Of a stretch of DNA of 7,369 bases, positions 1 through 6,389 are shown in pieces; the stretch's first letter is position 1, and every line of letters begins with the position of its first letter. Where the stretch lies: positions 1 to 7,369 of the forward strand of contig WQZL01000127.1 of assembly GCA_009780755.1 (NCBI GenBank), in the 5' to 3' direction. This DNA is from Promicromonosporaceae bacterium. Lineage in GTDB: Bacteria; Actinomycetota; Actinomycetes; Actinomycetales; Cellulomonadaceae. Position numbers and translations under genes: made by a program. The notes under the pieces were generated by a model. The model ran no database searches. It was not told the DNA's origin and was given only the letters and a program-made list of their open reading frames with translations.

Positions 1-511
1 CCGGGGTGATACCGCCAGCCAAGATGACCGGACAACTCACCGCCTGTTGGATGGTGCGCCACGCGGCAAGGTCAGCCGGGCCGCCCTGCTCGGCGGCAAC
101 CGGAGTGCGTGGGTCCAGGAGCAGTGCGTGCACACCGGCGCGGTCGTATTCCCTGGCCTCCCGCGCCGGTGTGTGCGGAAAAATGGTTTGGATGAGTTTT
201 ACGCCCAGCGGGCGCAGGGCTTCAACCAAGTGCATCGTCTCGGTGGGCGCGATCTCCCAATGCAATTGCAGGTAGGTGGGCCGCAGGGCCGCCGCAACCG
301 CATAGACATGCTCTGTCGTTCCCCCGGTAACAACGCAGGTTTCCACCGGCGAGCAGGCGAGAAGTTCGCGCGCCTCGGCAACGCTAAGGTTCCACGGCAC
401 CGGCCGGGGGTACTCAACGACAAACCCAAGGATGCTCACGCCATACCGGGCGCAGAGCCGAACGTCCTCGGCTCGACGCAGCCCGCAAATCTTGATGAGG
501 GGTCTAGCCAT
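1..511 (-). CDS. trpF: Phosphoribosylanthranilate isomerase TrpF (partial, 3' end beyond window)
   Basis: TrpF carries out the Amadori rearrangement of N-(5'-phosphoribosyl)anthranilate to CdRP, the step between TrpD and TrpC, in the cytoplasm. The frame opens with ATG at 511 and stays open to the left edge, so 170 of about 200 residues are visible. The N-terminal KICGL motif supplies the general-base cysteine (C9), LLLD supplies the general-acid aspartate (D133), and LAGGIT near residues 164-169 is the phosphate-binding end of the TIM barrel. The segment VVEYPRPVPWNLS (31-43) replaces the more usual GFIFYPKSPR-like stretch, and LQLHW (81-85) has Trp where QLHG is usual. Both suggest a distinct TrpF clade. 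The ATG lies inside the end of trpC (8-base overlap), which implies translational coupling; no strong ribosome-binding site precedes it. A dedicated TrpF is notable because many actinobacteria use the bifunctional PriA instead. Confidence 0.9.
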   Translation of the reverse strand, partial: MARPLIKICGLRRAEDVRLCARYGVSILGFVVEYPRPVPWNLSVAEARELLACSPVETCVVTGGTTEHVYAVAAALRPTYLQLHWEIAPTETMHLVEALRPLGVKLIQTIFPHTPAREAREYDRAGVHALLLDPRTPVAAEQGGPADLAAWRTIQQAVSCPVILAGGITP

Positions 512-1196
512 AGTGCTGCATCGTCGCGCATAGTTCCCGGTAGGCGACGGCCATATCGGAGGCTTGCCAGAGCGCGGTGCCAACCAGCACGGCATCGGCA
601 CCGGCCAGGCGGGCGCGCCGCACATCTGCTGGGCTAAGAATTCCGCTCTCGCTGATGAGCAAGGCATCCGGGGGCCTTGTGGGCGCCAGTGTTTGTGTTA
701 AGCCGGGGCCTGCCCCATCACGTTCCAGGTTCAAGATGTCGCGATTGTTGATGCCGAGCAGCCGTGGACCAAGCGCCGCGGCAAACGTCATCTCCTCGGG
801 GGTGTGAACCTCTACCAGCGGCTCTAACCCAAGGTGGAGCGCCTGCTCGTAAAGCATCCCGAGGGTTGGCTGGGTCAGTGTCGCGGCGATGAGTAGAACC
901 GCGCTGGCGCCGAGGTCCAGCGTCTCGGCCAAATCATCGGAGGTCTCAATGAAATCCTTGCGGAGAAGGGGAACGCTAACGCTTGCGGAAATTTGCTGTA
1001 GCAGGGTGGGGCTGCCGCCGAAGTTCGCGGCCTCTGTTACCACAGAAAGACAGGGCGCACCCAGGTTGGTCAGCTCCTTTGCCACGGTAAGGGGGGAGCG
1101 CCCGCGCAAAAGGTCGCCATGCTTAGGGGAAACCGCCTTGATGTCGGGAATTACGGTCGGAGCGGCGGCCAGGGCAGTGTAGAAGCGGTGACTCAT
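504..1196 (-). CDS. trpC: Indole-3-glycerol phosphate synthase TrpC (short form)
   Basis: TrpC closes the indole ring, converting CdRP to indole-3-glycerol phosphate with loss of CO2 and water. The 230-residue product is shorter than the usual roughly 260 and lacks most of the N-terminal helical extension. Barrel motifs are in order: DIKAVSPKHGDLL (18-30), SVVTEAANFGGS (51-62), LLRKDF (77-82), LLIAATL (101-107), LEPLVEV (124-130), GINNRD (148-153), ISESG (181-185) and ADAVLVGTALW (200-210). Catalytic equivalents are K20, K80, E129, N150, E183 and S184. The usual glutamate two residues before the first lysine (E51 in the Sulfolobus enzyme) is aspartate here (D18). The ATG overlaps the trpD stop in an ATGA junction, so the genes are translationally coupled. 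Together with TrpF it handles consecutive steps. Identity is firm; the clade assignment is from memory of family patterns. Confidence 0.95.
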   Translation of the reverse strand: MSHRFYTALAAAPTVIPDIKAVSPKHGDLLRGRSPLTVAKELTNLGAPCLSVVTEAANFGGSPTLLQQISASVSVPLLRKDFIETSDDLAETLDLGASAVLLIAATLTQPTLGMLYEQALHLGLEPLVEVHTPEEMTFAAALGPRLLGINNRDILNLERDGAGPGLTQTLAPTRPPDALLISESGILSPADVRRARLAGADAVLVGTALWQASDMAVAYRELCATMQHYG

Positions 1197-2230
1197 GTTG
1201 GCTCCGTGAAGCTGTTTGACATTTCGCGAAGCTGGGCTAGTTTTTCGGTGGCGGCGCCGCTGTCGATCAGCTCCCGGGCGAGGGCAAGACCCGTCGGGAA
1301 GTCATCGGCGCGTTCGCCCACGATCAGGGCACCGGCGGCGTTGAGAATAATGGCATCGCGACGGGGGCCGTCAATTTGGCCGTCAAACACGCCGACGATG
1401 GTTTCGGCATTGACCTCGGGGCTGCCGGTTTTTATGTCGGCTAGCCCGCAACGGGAAAGTCCGAAGTCTTCGGGTGCTATCTCAAAGGTGGTGACCTCAC
1501 CATCTTTGAGGTGATTGATGCGTGTTCGGCCCAGCAGCGAAATCTCGTCTAGGCCATCTAGCCCGTGTACGAACATGGCGTTGGTGTAGCCAAGTTCCTT
1601 GGCGACGTAGGTGACGGTGTCGAGCAGGTCAGGCTTGTAGACACCCAGCAGGTGGCGTGGGGCGAACGCGGGATTGATGAGCGGCCCGATAACCGAGTAG
1701 AAGATGGTTTTAATTCCCAGGTCTTGCTCGGGAGGCAACACCTTGCCCATGACCGGATGGAAAAGCGGCGCGTAGAGGAAGGCGATGCCGATCTGCTCGA
1801 TCATTTGCTCGGTCTGTTGCGGCAAAAGGTTAATGTTGACGCCGAGCGCCTCTAACACGTCCGCGCTGCCCGATAGGCTGGCGATGGAACGGCTGCCGTG
1901 TTTGGCGATGGGAATCCCTGCCGCCGCCGCGAGGATTGCTGTTGCGGTTGAGATGTTGAAGGTGGATAGCCCGCCACCCGTGCCGCAGGTATCCATAGTT
2001 TCTGCGCTTACTTGCGGGCGCAGGGGAACGCAGTTGTCGCGCATTGCCTTGGCGATGGCCGCGATTTCTTGTAGCGAGGCGCCCTTCATCAGCAGCGCCA
2101 CCTGGAAACCGGCGATCTGTACATCGCTTACGGCGTCTTGCTTGATGGCACGGATGAGTTCGGCGATTTCTGGCTCGGACAGCTCTTGCCCGGTCGTGGT
2201 CTTCGCCAAGATGTCTTTGTAGTTATACAC
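1193..2230 (-). CDS. trpD: Anthranilate phosphoribosyltransferase TrpD (GTG start)
   Basis: TrpD transfers phosphoribose from PRPP to anthranilate, the second committed step of tryptophan synthesis. From the GTG at 2230 the protein is 345 residues, the normal family length. GAGAGGAA at 2246-2239 is a good ribosome-binding site 8 bases upstream. An in-frame ATG at 2332 would add 34 residues, but that stretch is the T-box antiterminator and terminator and is not coding. Visible motifs are DTCGTGGG (80-87, PRPP loop), FNISTA (91-96), KHGSR (110-114), SGSADVLEALGV (120-131), GIKTIFYSVIGPLINPA (172-188) and GLDGLDE (223-229, metal-binding D228/E229). Three usually conserved positions differ: GTGGD is GTGGG, KHGNR is KHGSR, and the anthranilate-contacting Arg (R164 in Sulfolobus TrpD) aligns by eye with E168. 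These may mark a TrpD subgroup. It is the first gene of the operon under Trp T-box control. Confidence 0.93.
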   Translation of the reverse strand: MYNYKDILAKTTTGQELSEPEIAELIRAIKQDAVSDVQIAGFQVALLMKGASLQEIAAIAKAMRDNCVPLRPQVSAETMDTCGTGGGLSTFNISTATAILAAAAGIPIAKHGSRSIASLSGSADVLEALGVNINLLPQQTEQMIEQIGIAFLYAPLFHPVMGKVLPPEQDLGIKTIFYSVIGPLINPAFAPRHLLGVYKPDLLDTVTYVAKELGYTNAMFVHGLDGLDEISLLGRTRINHLKDGEVTTFEIAPEDFGLSRCGLADIKTGSPEVNAETIVGVFDGQIDGPRRDAIILNAAGALIVGERADDFPTGLALARELIDSGAATEKLAQLREMSNSFTEPT

Positions 2231-2271
2231 GGGAATTGTTCCTCTCGATGATGCGGCCTTGCCCGGAACGT

Positions 2272-2308
2272 AAAAATCCCTGACAAAGCCTATTGACTTT
2301 GCCAGGGA
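2272..2308 (-). terminator. Intrinsic terminator of the Trp T-box leader
   Basis: TCCCTGGCAAAG (2308-2297) pairs with CTTTGTCAGGGA (2288-2277). This makes a 12-bp stem with one G-U pair and an 8-base loop, followed directly by five T residues (2276-2272). The 5' strand (TCCC) is the same segment the T-box antiterminator needs, so the two structures exclude each other, as expected for a transcriptional T-box switch. It ends 41 bases before the trpD GTG. Confidence 0.92.
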
Positions 2309-2339
2309 CGAATCTTCGATCCGCGGTGCCACCCCGGTT

Positions 2340-2355
2340 CATGGCCGAAGCCATG
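2340..2355 (-). other. T-box Stem III hairpin
   Basis: CATGGC-TTCG-GCCATG is a perfect 6-bp stem closed by a stable UUCG tetraloop. It lies immediately before the T-box core, where Stem III sits in canonical T-box leaders. Between it and Stem I lies a GC-rich stretch (about 2400-2360) with further alternative hairpins such as CGGCG/CGCCG, which could be the Stem II region; that part is not resolved by eye. Confidence 0.75.
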
Positions 2356-2514
2356 CTCTCATCAAGCCGAATGCTCGGCGCTCTCACGCCGTTAAACACG
2401 CCCTCGATGGTTCCATTATGACATCCCGCATCTCCGCCCGGTTCTCAGCTACCCGGACTCTCTGTAAGGCGCGTGCGATGCCTTTACTTCCATCTCAGCG
2501 ATTCATTCTCGGGC

Positions 2515-2547
2515 AGAGTATCACACGGCTGGCGTGCGGCATTGCAA
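2515..2547 (-). promoter_or_regulatory. Putative promoter of the trp T-box transcript
   Basis: TGTGATACT at 2525-2517 reads as an extended -10 (TGn plus GATACT). It puts the start near 2510, about 16 bases before the first strand of Stem I. TTGCAA at 2547-2542 is the best -35-like hexamer, but its 19-base spacing is long, so the extended -10 may carry most of the recognition. It lies in the gap divergent from the DNA glycosylase gene (GTG at 2588). Confidence 0.5.
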
Positions 2548-2587
2548 CGTGGCGCAACTTGTCGGAGGGAGTCGGTAGGGTGAACGG

Positions 2588-3496
2588 GTGAAGGTTAGAT
2601 ACGCCTCCGAGCGGCCGTTACAGGCATGGCGCACGCTCTCTCAGGTGCGGCACGGCCCCAAGGATCCGACGTTCCGGTGGCTATCTAACGCCGAGGTGTG
2701 GCGAACATCGCTGCTGTCGAGCGGCCCAGTTACCCAGCAGATTTTGCAAGACGGCCCGAATGCCGCCATCGTCAACTTGTGGGGGGAGGGCGCCGCCGAA
2801 GCGGCAGAGACGATTCCAACCCTGCTCGGAGAGTACGACGATGCGACGGGCTTTACGCCGCCAGAACGGGTGCGAGAAACCGCTCGCCGCGCCGCGGGAA
2901 TGCGGATGCCGCGCACCGGCCGGGTGCTGGAATCGTTGATACCCGCCATCCTCGAACAGCGGGTACAGGCCGATGCTGCGCACCTGTCGTGGCGGCGACT
3001 TGTTAAGAAGTTCGGCACACCCGCCCCTGGCCCGACGCCGACGGGTCTGATGGTATTCCCCTCGCCGCAGGTGTGGGCGGCAATCCCTTCCTGGGAGTGG
3101 CACCTGGCAGATGTGGACGCCGCTCGGGCGCGTACCGCCGTCGCCTGCGCGCGCCTGGCCACCCGGTTGGAGACGGCCGCCACGCTGTCCTCGCCAGAGG
3201 CACAGGCGCTACTACAAAAGGTGCCGGGCATTGGCCCGTGGACATCGGCCGAGGTGGTGCAAAACGTGCACGGCGACGCTGATGCGGTATCGCTCGGTGA
3301 CTACAACCTGCCGAACGTCGTTGGCTGGGTGCTTGCCCGTGAACGCACCGATGAGGCCGGTATGTTGCGCCTGCTCGCCCCCTATGCCCCCCACCGTTAT
3401 CGCCTCATCCGAGTGATTCGCAGCCACGAAGCGACGCACGAATCCTCCCGCCGAGGCGCCCGAATGCCCCTAGAAGACCACCGCCGCTTCTGGTAA
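2588..3496 (+). CDS. AlkA-like DNA-3-methyladenine glycosylase (HhH-GPD superfamily)
   Basis: This is a base-excision repair glycosylase expected to release alkylated bases such as 3-methyladenine from DNA. The 302-residue protein has the family's first core helix segment LIPAILEQRV (117-126). The helix-hairpin-helix is VPGIGPWTS (212-220). The catalytic-loop segment DAVSLGDYNLPN (232-243) has D238 as the predicted catalytic aspartate. The SLGDYNLPN form of this loop resembles what I recall from actinobacterial AlkA-like enzymes rather than E. coli AlkA. The C-terminal APYAPHRYRLIRVI is also typical of AlkA-like proteins. The GTG at 2588 was chosen because no other in-frame start nearby fits better. 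TAGGG at 2576-2580 is a weak ribosome-binding site, and GGAGGGAG at 2564-2571 is stronger but 16 bases away. It lies 67 bases upstream of recQ on the same strand. Substrate specificity cannot be read from the sequence; a broad alkyl-base range is inferred. Confidence 0.88.
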   Translation: MKVRYASERPLQAWRTLSQVRHGPKDPTFRWLSNAEVWRTSLLSSGPVTQQILQDGPNAAIVNLWGEGAAEAAETIPTLLGEYDDATGFTPPERVRETARRAAGMRMPRTGRVLESLIPAILEQRVQADAAHLSWRRLVKKFGTPAPGPTPTGLMVFPSPQVWAAIPSWEWHLADVDAARARTAVACARLATRLETAATLSSPEAQALLQKVPGIGPWTSAEVVQNVHGDADAVSLGDYNLPNVVGWVLARERTDEAGMLRLLAPYAPHRYRLIRVIRSHEATHESSRRGARMPLEDHRRFW

Positions 3497-3563
3497 AACC
3501 CCCCTTCCTCCCCCCCAGCCACTGGCGAGGTGGGATGTCGGTATTGACCGCTAGGGTGGTTGG

Positions 3564-5486
3564 GTGAGTAAAACCGAAAGTGGGGCGGCGTTGGAGGTAC
3601 TCCGGCGGGTGTTTGGGTACGACGCCTTTCGAGGTGACCAGGCTGCCATTATTGATACCGTGGTGCGGGGCGAAGATGCGCTCGTACTCATGCCCACCGG
3701 TGGCGGAAAGTCGCTGTGTTACCAGATTCCGGCGCTCGTGCGGCCTGGTACCGGTGTGGTCATCTCGCCGTTGATCGCGCTCATGCAAGATCAGGTGGAC
3801 GCGCTGGCCGCGCTCGGTGTGCGGGCCGCCTTCCTTAACTCCACGCTTGACCTCGATGCCCGCCGCAAGGTGGAGCGCGCCTTCGTCGCCGGGGAACTCG
3901 ACCTGCTCTATCTCGCGCCCGAGGGGCTTCGCACCGAGGCCGCGATGAGCCTGTTGGATCGCGGCGCCATCTCGCTCTTCGCCATCGACGAGGCGCACTG
4001 CGTCTCCCAGTGGGGTCACGATTTTCGCCCTGACTACCTTGAATTATCGGTGTTGCACCAGCGCTGGCCGGGCGTGCCGCGCATCGCGCTGACCGCCACC
4101 GCCACGGCTGCCACTCGCGCCGAGATCGTCGAACGGTTGGCCCTGGATGCCGCCCGACAGTTCGTTTCATCGTTTGACCGGCCAAACATTCAGTACCGCA
4201 TCGTGGGCAAGGATCGCCCCGACAAACAGCTGCTCGCGCTGCTGCGCACCGAGCATCACGGCGACGCGGGGATTGTCTACTGCCTTTCGCGGGCCTCCAC
4301 CGAGCGGGTAGCCGAGATGCTGTGCGAAAACGGCATAGACGCCCTGCCGTACCACGCTGGACTATCCACACAGGTCAGGGCCGCAAACCAGGCACGATTT
4401 TTGCGTGAAGATGGGCTGGTGATGGTGGCGACCATCGCGTTTGGTATGGGCATCGACAAGCCGGATGTGCGGTTCGTCGCCCACCTCGATCTGCCCAAAT
4501 CTGTCGAGGGGTATTACCAGGAGACCGGGCGGGCCGGGCGTGATGGCGGGCCGTCAACGGCCTGTCTGGCCTATGGCCTGGCCGATGTGGTGCAGCAGCG
4601 ACGCCTGATCGAGCTTTCCGAGGGCGACGCGGCACACAAGCGGAACTTGACCCGGCATCTAAACGCCATGCTTGCCCTCTGCGAGACGGTGGAATGCCGT
4701 CGCACCCAGCTACTTGCCTATTTTGGGCAGGCCCATCCGTCACCGGAGCAACCCCAACCCCCGGTGGCTGAGCCTGCCGAAATCACCACCGGCTGCGGCA
4801 ACTGCGACACCTGCCTGCAACCGCCAGCATCTTGGGACGGCACCATTGCCGCGCAGAAGGTACTCTCGGCGGTGTTTCGACTCGCCAAGGAACGCGGACA
4901 ATCGTTCGGGGTCGGGCAGATCATCGACATCCTGCGCGGGCGGGACACCGAGAAGGTGCGGCGCTTTCGCCACAATCAACTGACCGTCTTTAACGTCGGC
5001 GGCGATCTATCGGAGGGGCAGTGGCGAACCGTCATCCGGCAGCTTTTGGCCCAAGGGTTACTGGCCGTCGAACCGGAACATTCGACGCTGCGGCTCACGG
5101 AGGAATCAGGGGATGTGTTGGGCGGGCGGCGCCAGGTTAACCTGCGCGTCGATGTGGTGGCGCGGGCGGCGGGTCACGGCGGCAAGCGCGGGCGGACGGG
5201 GGCGGCTTCGACCTCTCGACCGGCTCCGGCCAGCGCCGGTTCAACCCTCGAGCTGGCATCCGCCGACTTGCCGCTTTTCGAGGCTCTGCGCGCCTGGCGG
5301 GCCGGGGAGGCCAAGGCTATGGGTTTGCCCGCCTACATCGTATTTACGGATGCGACCCTGCGCGGCATTGCGACAGCCCGCCCAACATCGTTGGACGGGC
5401 TGTCACAGATCAGCGGTGTCGGCGAAACCAAGCTGGCTCGCTACGGCGAGGCTGTTTTGCAGGTGGTTTCCGTTTCGGCTGGTTGA
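3564..5486 (+). CDS. recQ: ATP-dependent DNA helicase RecQ
   Basis: RecQ is a 3'-5' DNA helicase acting in recombination repair and at stalled forks. The 640-residue protein has all the domains of the long bacterial form. The core has the Q-motif region FGYDAFRGDQ (17-26), Walker A PTGGGKS (44-50), DEAH (142-145) and the aromatic-rich loop SQWGHDFRPDY (148-158). Motif III is ALTATAT (175-181). Motifs V and VI are VATIAFGMGIDKPDVR (288-303) and QETGRAGRDG (319-328). The zinc module ligands are C378, C411, C414 and C417, with a slightly longer insert than in E. coli between the first two. A winged helix follows (about 425-530), then a low-complexity Gly/Arg/Ala/Ser/Pro linker (about 535-562) and an HRDC domain (about 567-636). 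The GTG at 3564 is preceded by AGGGTGG as ribosome-binding site. It may be co-transcribed with the glycosylase and is convergent with the ABC permease gene, 26 bases away. Confidence 0.97.
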   Translation: MSKTESGAALEVLRRVFGYDAFRGDQAAIIDTVVRGEDALVLMPTGGGKSLCYQIPALVRPGTGVVISPLIALMQDQVDALAALGVRAAFLNSTLDLDARRKVERAFVAGELDLLYLAPEGLRTEAAMSLLDRGAISLFAIDEAHCVSQWGHDFRPDYLELSVLHQRWPGVPRIALTATATAATRAEIVERLALDAARQFVSSFDRPNIQYRIVGKDRPDKQLLALLRTEHHGDAGIVYCLSRASTERVAEMLCENGIDALPYHAGLSTQVRAANQARFLREDGLVMVATIAFGMGIDKPDVRFVAHLDLPKSVEGYYQETGRAGRDGGPSTACLAYGLADVVQQRRLIELSEGDAAHKRNLTRHLNAMLALCETVECRRTQLLAYFGQAHPSPEQPQPPVAEPAEITTGCGNCDTCLQPPASWDGTIAAQKVLSAVFRLAKERGQSFGVGQIIDILRGRDTEKVRRFRHNQLTVFNVGGDLSEGQWRTVIRQLLAQGLLAVEPEHSTLRLTEESGDVLGGRRQVNLRVDVVARAAGHGGKRGRTGAASTSRPAPASAGSTLELASADLPLFEALRAWRAGEAKAMGLPAYIVFTDATLRGIATARPTSLDGLSQISGVGETKLARYGEAVLQVVSVSAG

Positions 5487-5512
5487 GTAGGGAGCGCAGC
5501 AACCTGGATGGT

Positions 5513-6286
5513 TTAGGAGCGCTTTTGGAGGGCGCGGGTGGCGCCGAAGACGGCGAGTACGGTCCAGACAGCGAGCACGATGATGGAACGGGCTGGCATG
5601 TCAAAGTGGTTGGAGATCAGGGTGGCCCGCATCAGCTCGGCCATCGGCGTAACCGGTAGCCACTGGTGAATATCGATCAACCACTGTGGCATATGCGCGG
5701 CGGGGAAGGAGATGGGTGAGAACAGCAGCACGATGAACACGATGAACTGGGTCATTAGCTGGGCCGTCATTGGCTTAAGCACGAGCGCCATCGAGAAACC
5801 AACGGTCGAGGCGATGAGCGCCACCAGCGGGATGGCTAGGACGATCCAAGGCGAGATGGATAGCGTCACGTCAAAGTGCCAGGAGCCGAGCATGATGCCG
5901 ACAATTGCGCCGGGCAGGGCGATCAGCGTCCACAGGGTCAGGTCGGCGACCATGAAAATGATGCGGGACACGGGCAGGGTGCGCATCCAGTCGAACGAAC
6001 CCTCGGTGCGGGATTGAGCGGTTAGCTGCGGAGCCAGCACCAGGCCGAGCATAATGAGCGAGATCGTGGCCGCACCGGTGGCCAGGTGCATGGCGGCCTC
6101 GGGCGGCGGGGTGCCGATCAGCAGGCCGAAACCAAACACGGTGGCCACCGCCATGATTATCTGCATGATGAACGCGAACGACACCATCTGGGCGGCGCGG
6201 CGGAACTGCCATTGCATCATCAGGCCGACCTGGGCGAAAGTGGCGGCACGGCCAGGGGCGGTAAGAGAGATTGTTGCGGAGGTCAT
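5513..6286 (-). CDS. ABC-2 type transporter permease
   Basis: This is the membrane subunit of an exporter, expected to pair with the ATPase encoded just upstream. From the ATG at 6286 the protein has 257 residues. AAGGA lies 8 bases before the ATG; the longer open frame reaching 6505 would run back into the ATPase gene and its first part looks non-coding. Six hydrophobic segments are visible, roughly at 34-58, 67-88, 108-133, 146-170, 175-197 and 234-251. The short amphipathic N-terminus (MMQWQFRRAAQ) and the loop RTEGSFDWMRTLPVSR (93-108) after TM2 are typical of ABC-2 permeases. The SPISFPAAHMPQWL segment (190-203) before the last helix is typical too. The substrate is not predictable; drug, antibiotic or lipid export is usual for such pairs under a TetR-type regulator. 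Confidence 0.9.
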   Translation of the reverse strand: MTSATISLTAPGRAATFAQVGLMMQWQFRRAAQMVSFAFIMQIIMAVATVFGFGLLIGTPPPEAAMHLATGAATISLIMLGLVLAPQLTAQSRTEGSFDWMRTLPVSRIIFMVADLTLWTLIALPGAIVGIMLGSWHFDVTLSISPWIVLAIPLVALIASTVGFSMALVLKPMTAQLMTQFIVFIVLLFSPISFPAAHMPQWLIDIHQWLPVTPMAELMRATLISNHFDMPARSIIVLAVWTVLAVFGATRALQKRS

Positions 6287-6312
6287 TTTGGTAGTCCTTA
6301 AGTAGTTACGTC

Positions 6313-6332
6313 GTCCTGCGTAGTCGCAGGGC
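6313..6332 (-). other. Intergenic hairpin between exporter ATPase and permease genes
   Basis: CCTGCG/CGCAGG around a 4-base loop forms a perfect 6-bp stem, extended to 8 bp with one G-U pair. It lies in the 103-base gap between the two exporter genes, and no T-tract follows. It may stabilise or process the two-gene mRNA, or it may be chance in GC-rich DNA. Nothing else clear was seen in this gap apart from the permease ribosome-binding site. Confidence 0.3.
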
Positions 6333-6389
6333 AGAGGTGGGGTTTGGGTTCTGCGGCGCGCTGGTGTTTGCGCAGAAGGTGGGCGGGAG

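Larger units (their letters stand above)
2272..2510 (-). promoter_or_regulatory. Tryptophan T-box riboswitch (transcription attenuation leader) of trpDCF
   Basis: T-box leaders sense uncharged tRNA and allow read-through when the cognate amino acid is scarce. Stem I base: GATGG (2494-2490) pairs with CCATC (2410-2406). The next helix up, GCATC (2481-2477) with GATGT (2425-2421), encloses the specifier loop. The loop's 5' side carries AGUA (loop-E/S-turn type); its 3' side carries UGG (2415-2413) followed by A, i.e. a tryptophan specifier. An AGAGAG element and a GUCCGG/CCGGGC hairpin form the distal part. Stem III is CATGGC-TTCG-GCCATG at 2355-2340. The T-box core GGGGTGGCACCGCGG is at 2335-2321. 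Its UGGC should pair with the GCCA end of tRNA-Trp, whose discriminator is G73. The downstream CGTCCC pairs with the core in the antiterminator or joins the terminator helix. Structure was inferred by eye. Confidence 0.93.

Noticed and set aside
47..637. 196-residue open frame on the plus strand across trpF and trpC
   Set aside because: Antisense to two recognisable trp genes; its composition (Arg/Gly/Pro-rich) is typical of a shadow frame.
3497..3563. Possible promoter (TTGACC near 3545) or C-rich hairpin before recQ
   Set aside because: TTGACC has no -10 at a usable distance before the GTG at 3564, and the possible stems are only about 4 bp.
3405..4019. 204-residue open frame on the minus strand opposite the glycosylase end and recQ start
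   Set aside because: It is antisense to the strongly conserved RecQ motifs (Walker A, DEAH), has no domain-like features and no good ribosome-binding site, and is explained by GC-rich codon shadowing.
5475..5512. Possible bidirectional terminator between recQ and the permease gene (GGTTG...CAACC)
   Set aside because: Only a 5-bp stem with a 14-base loop and no T-tract on either strand; too weak to call.
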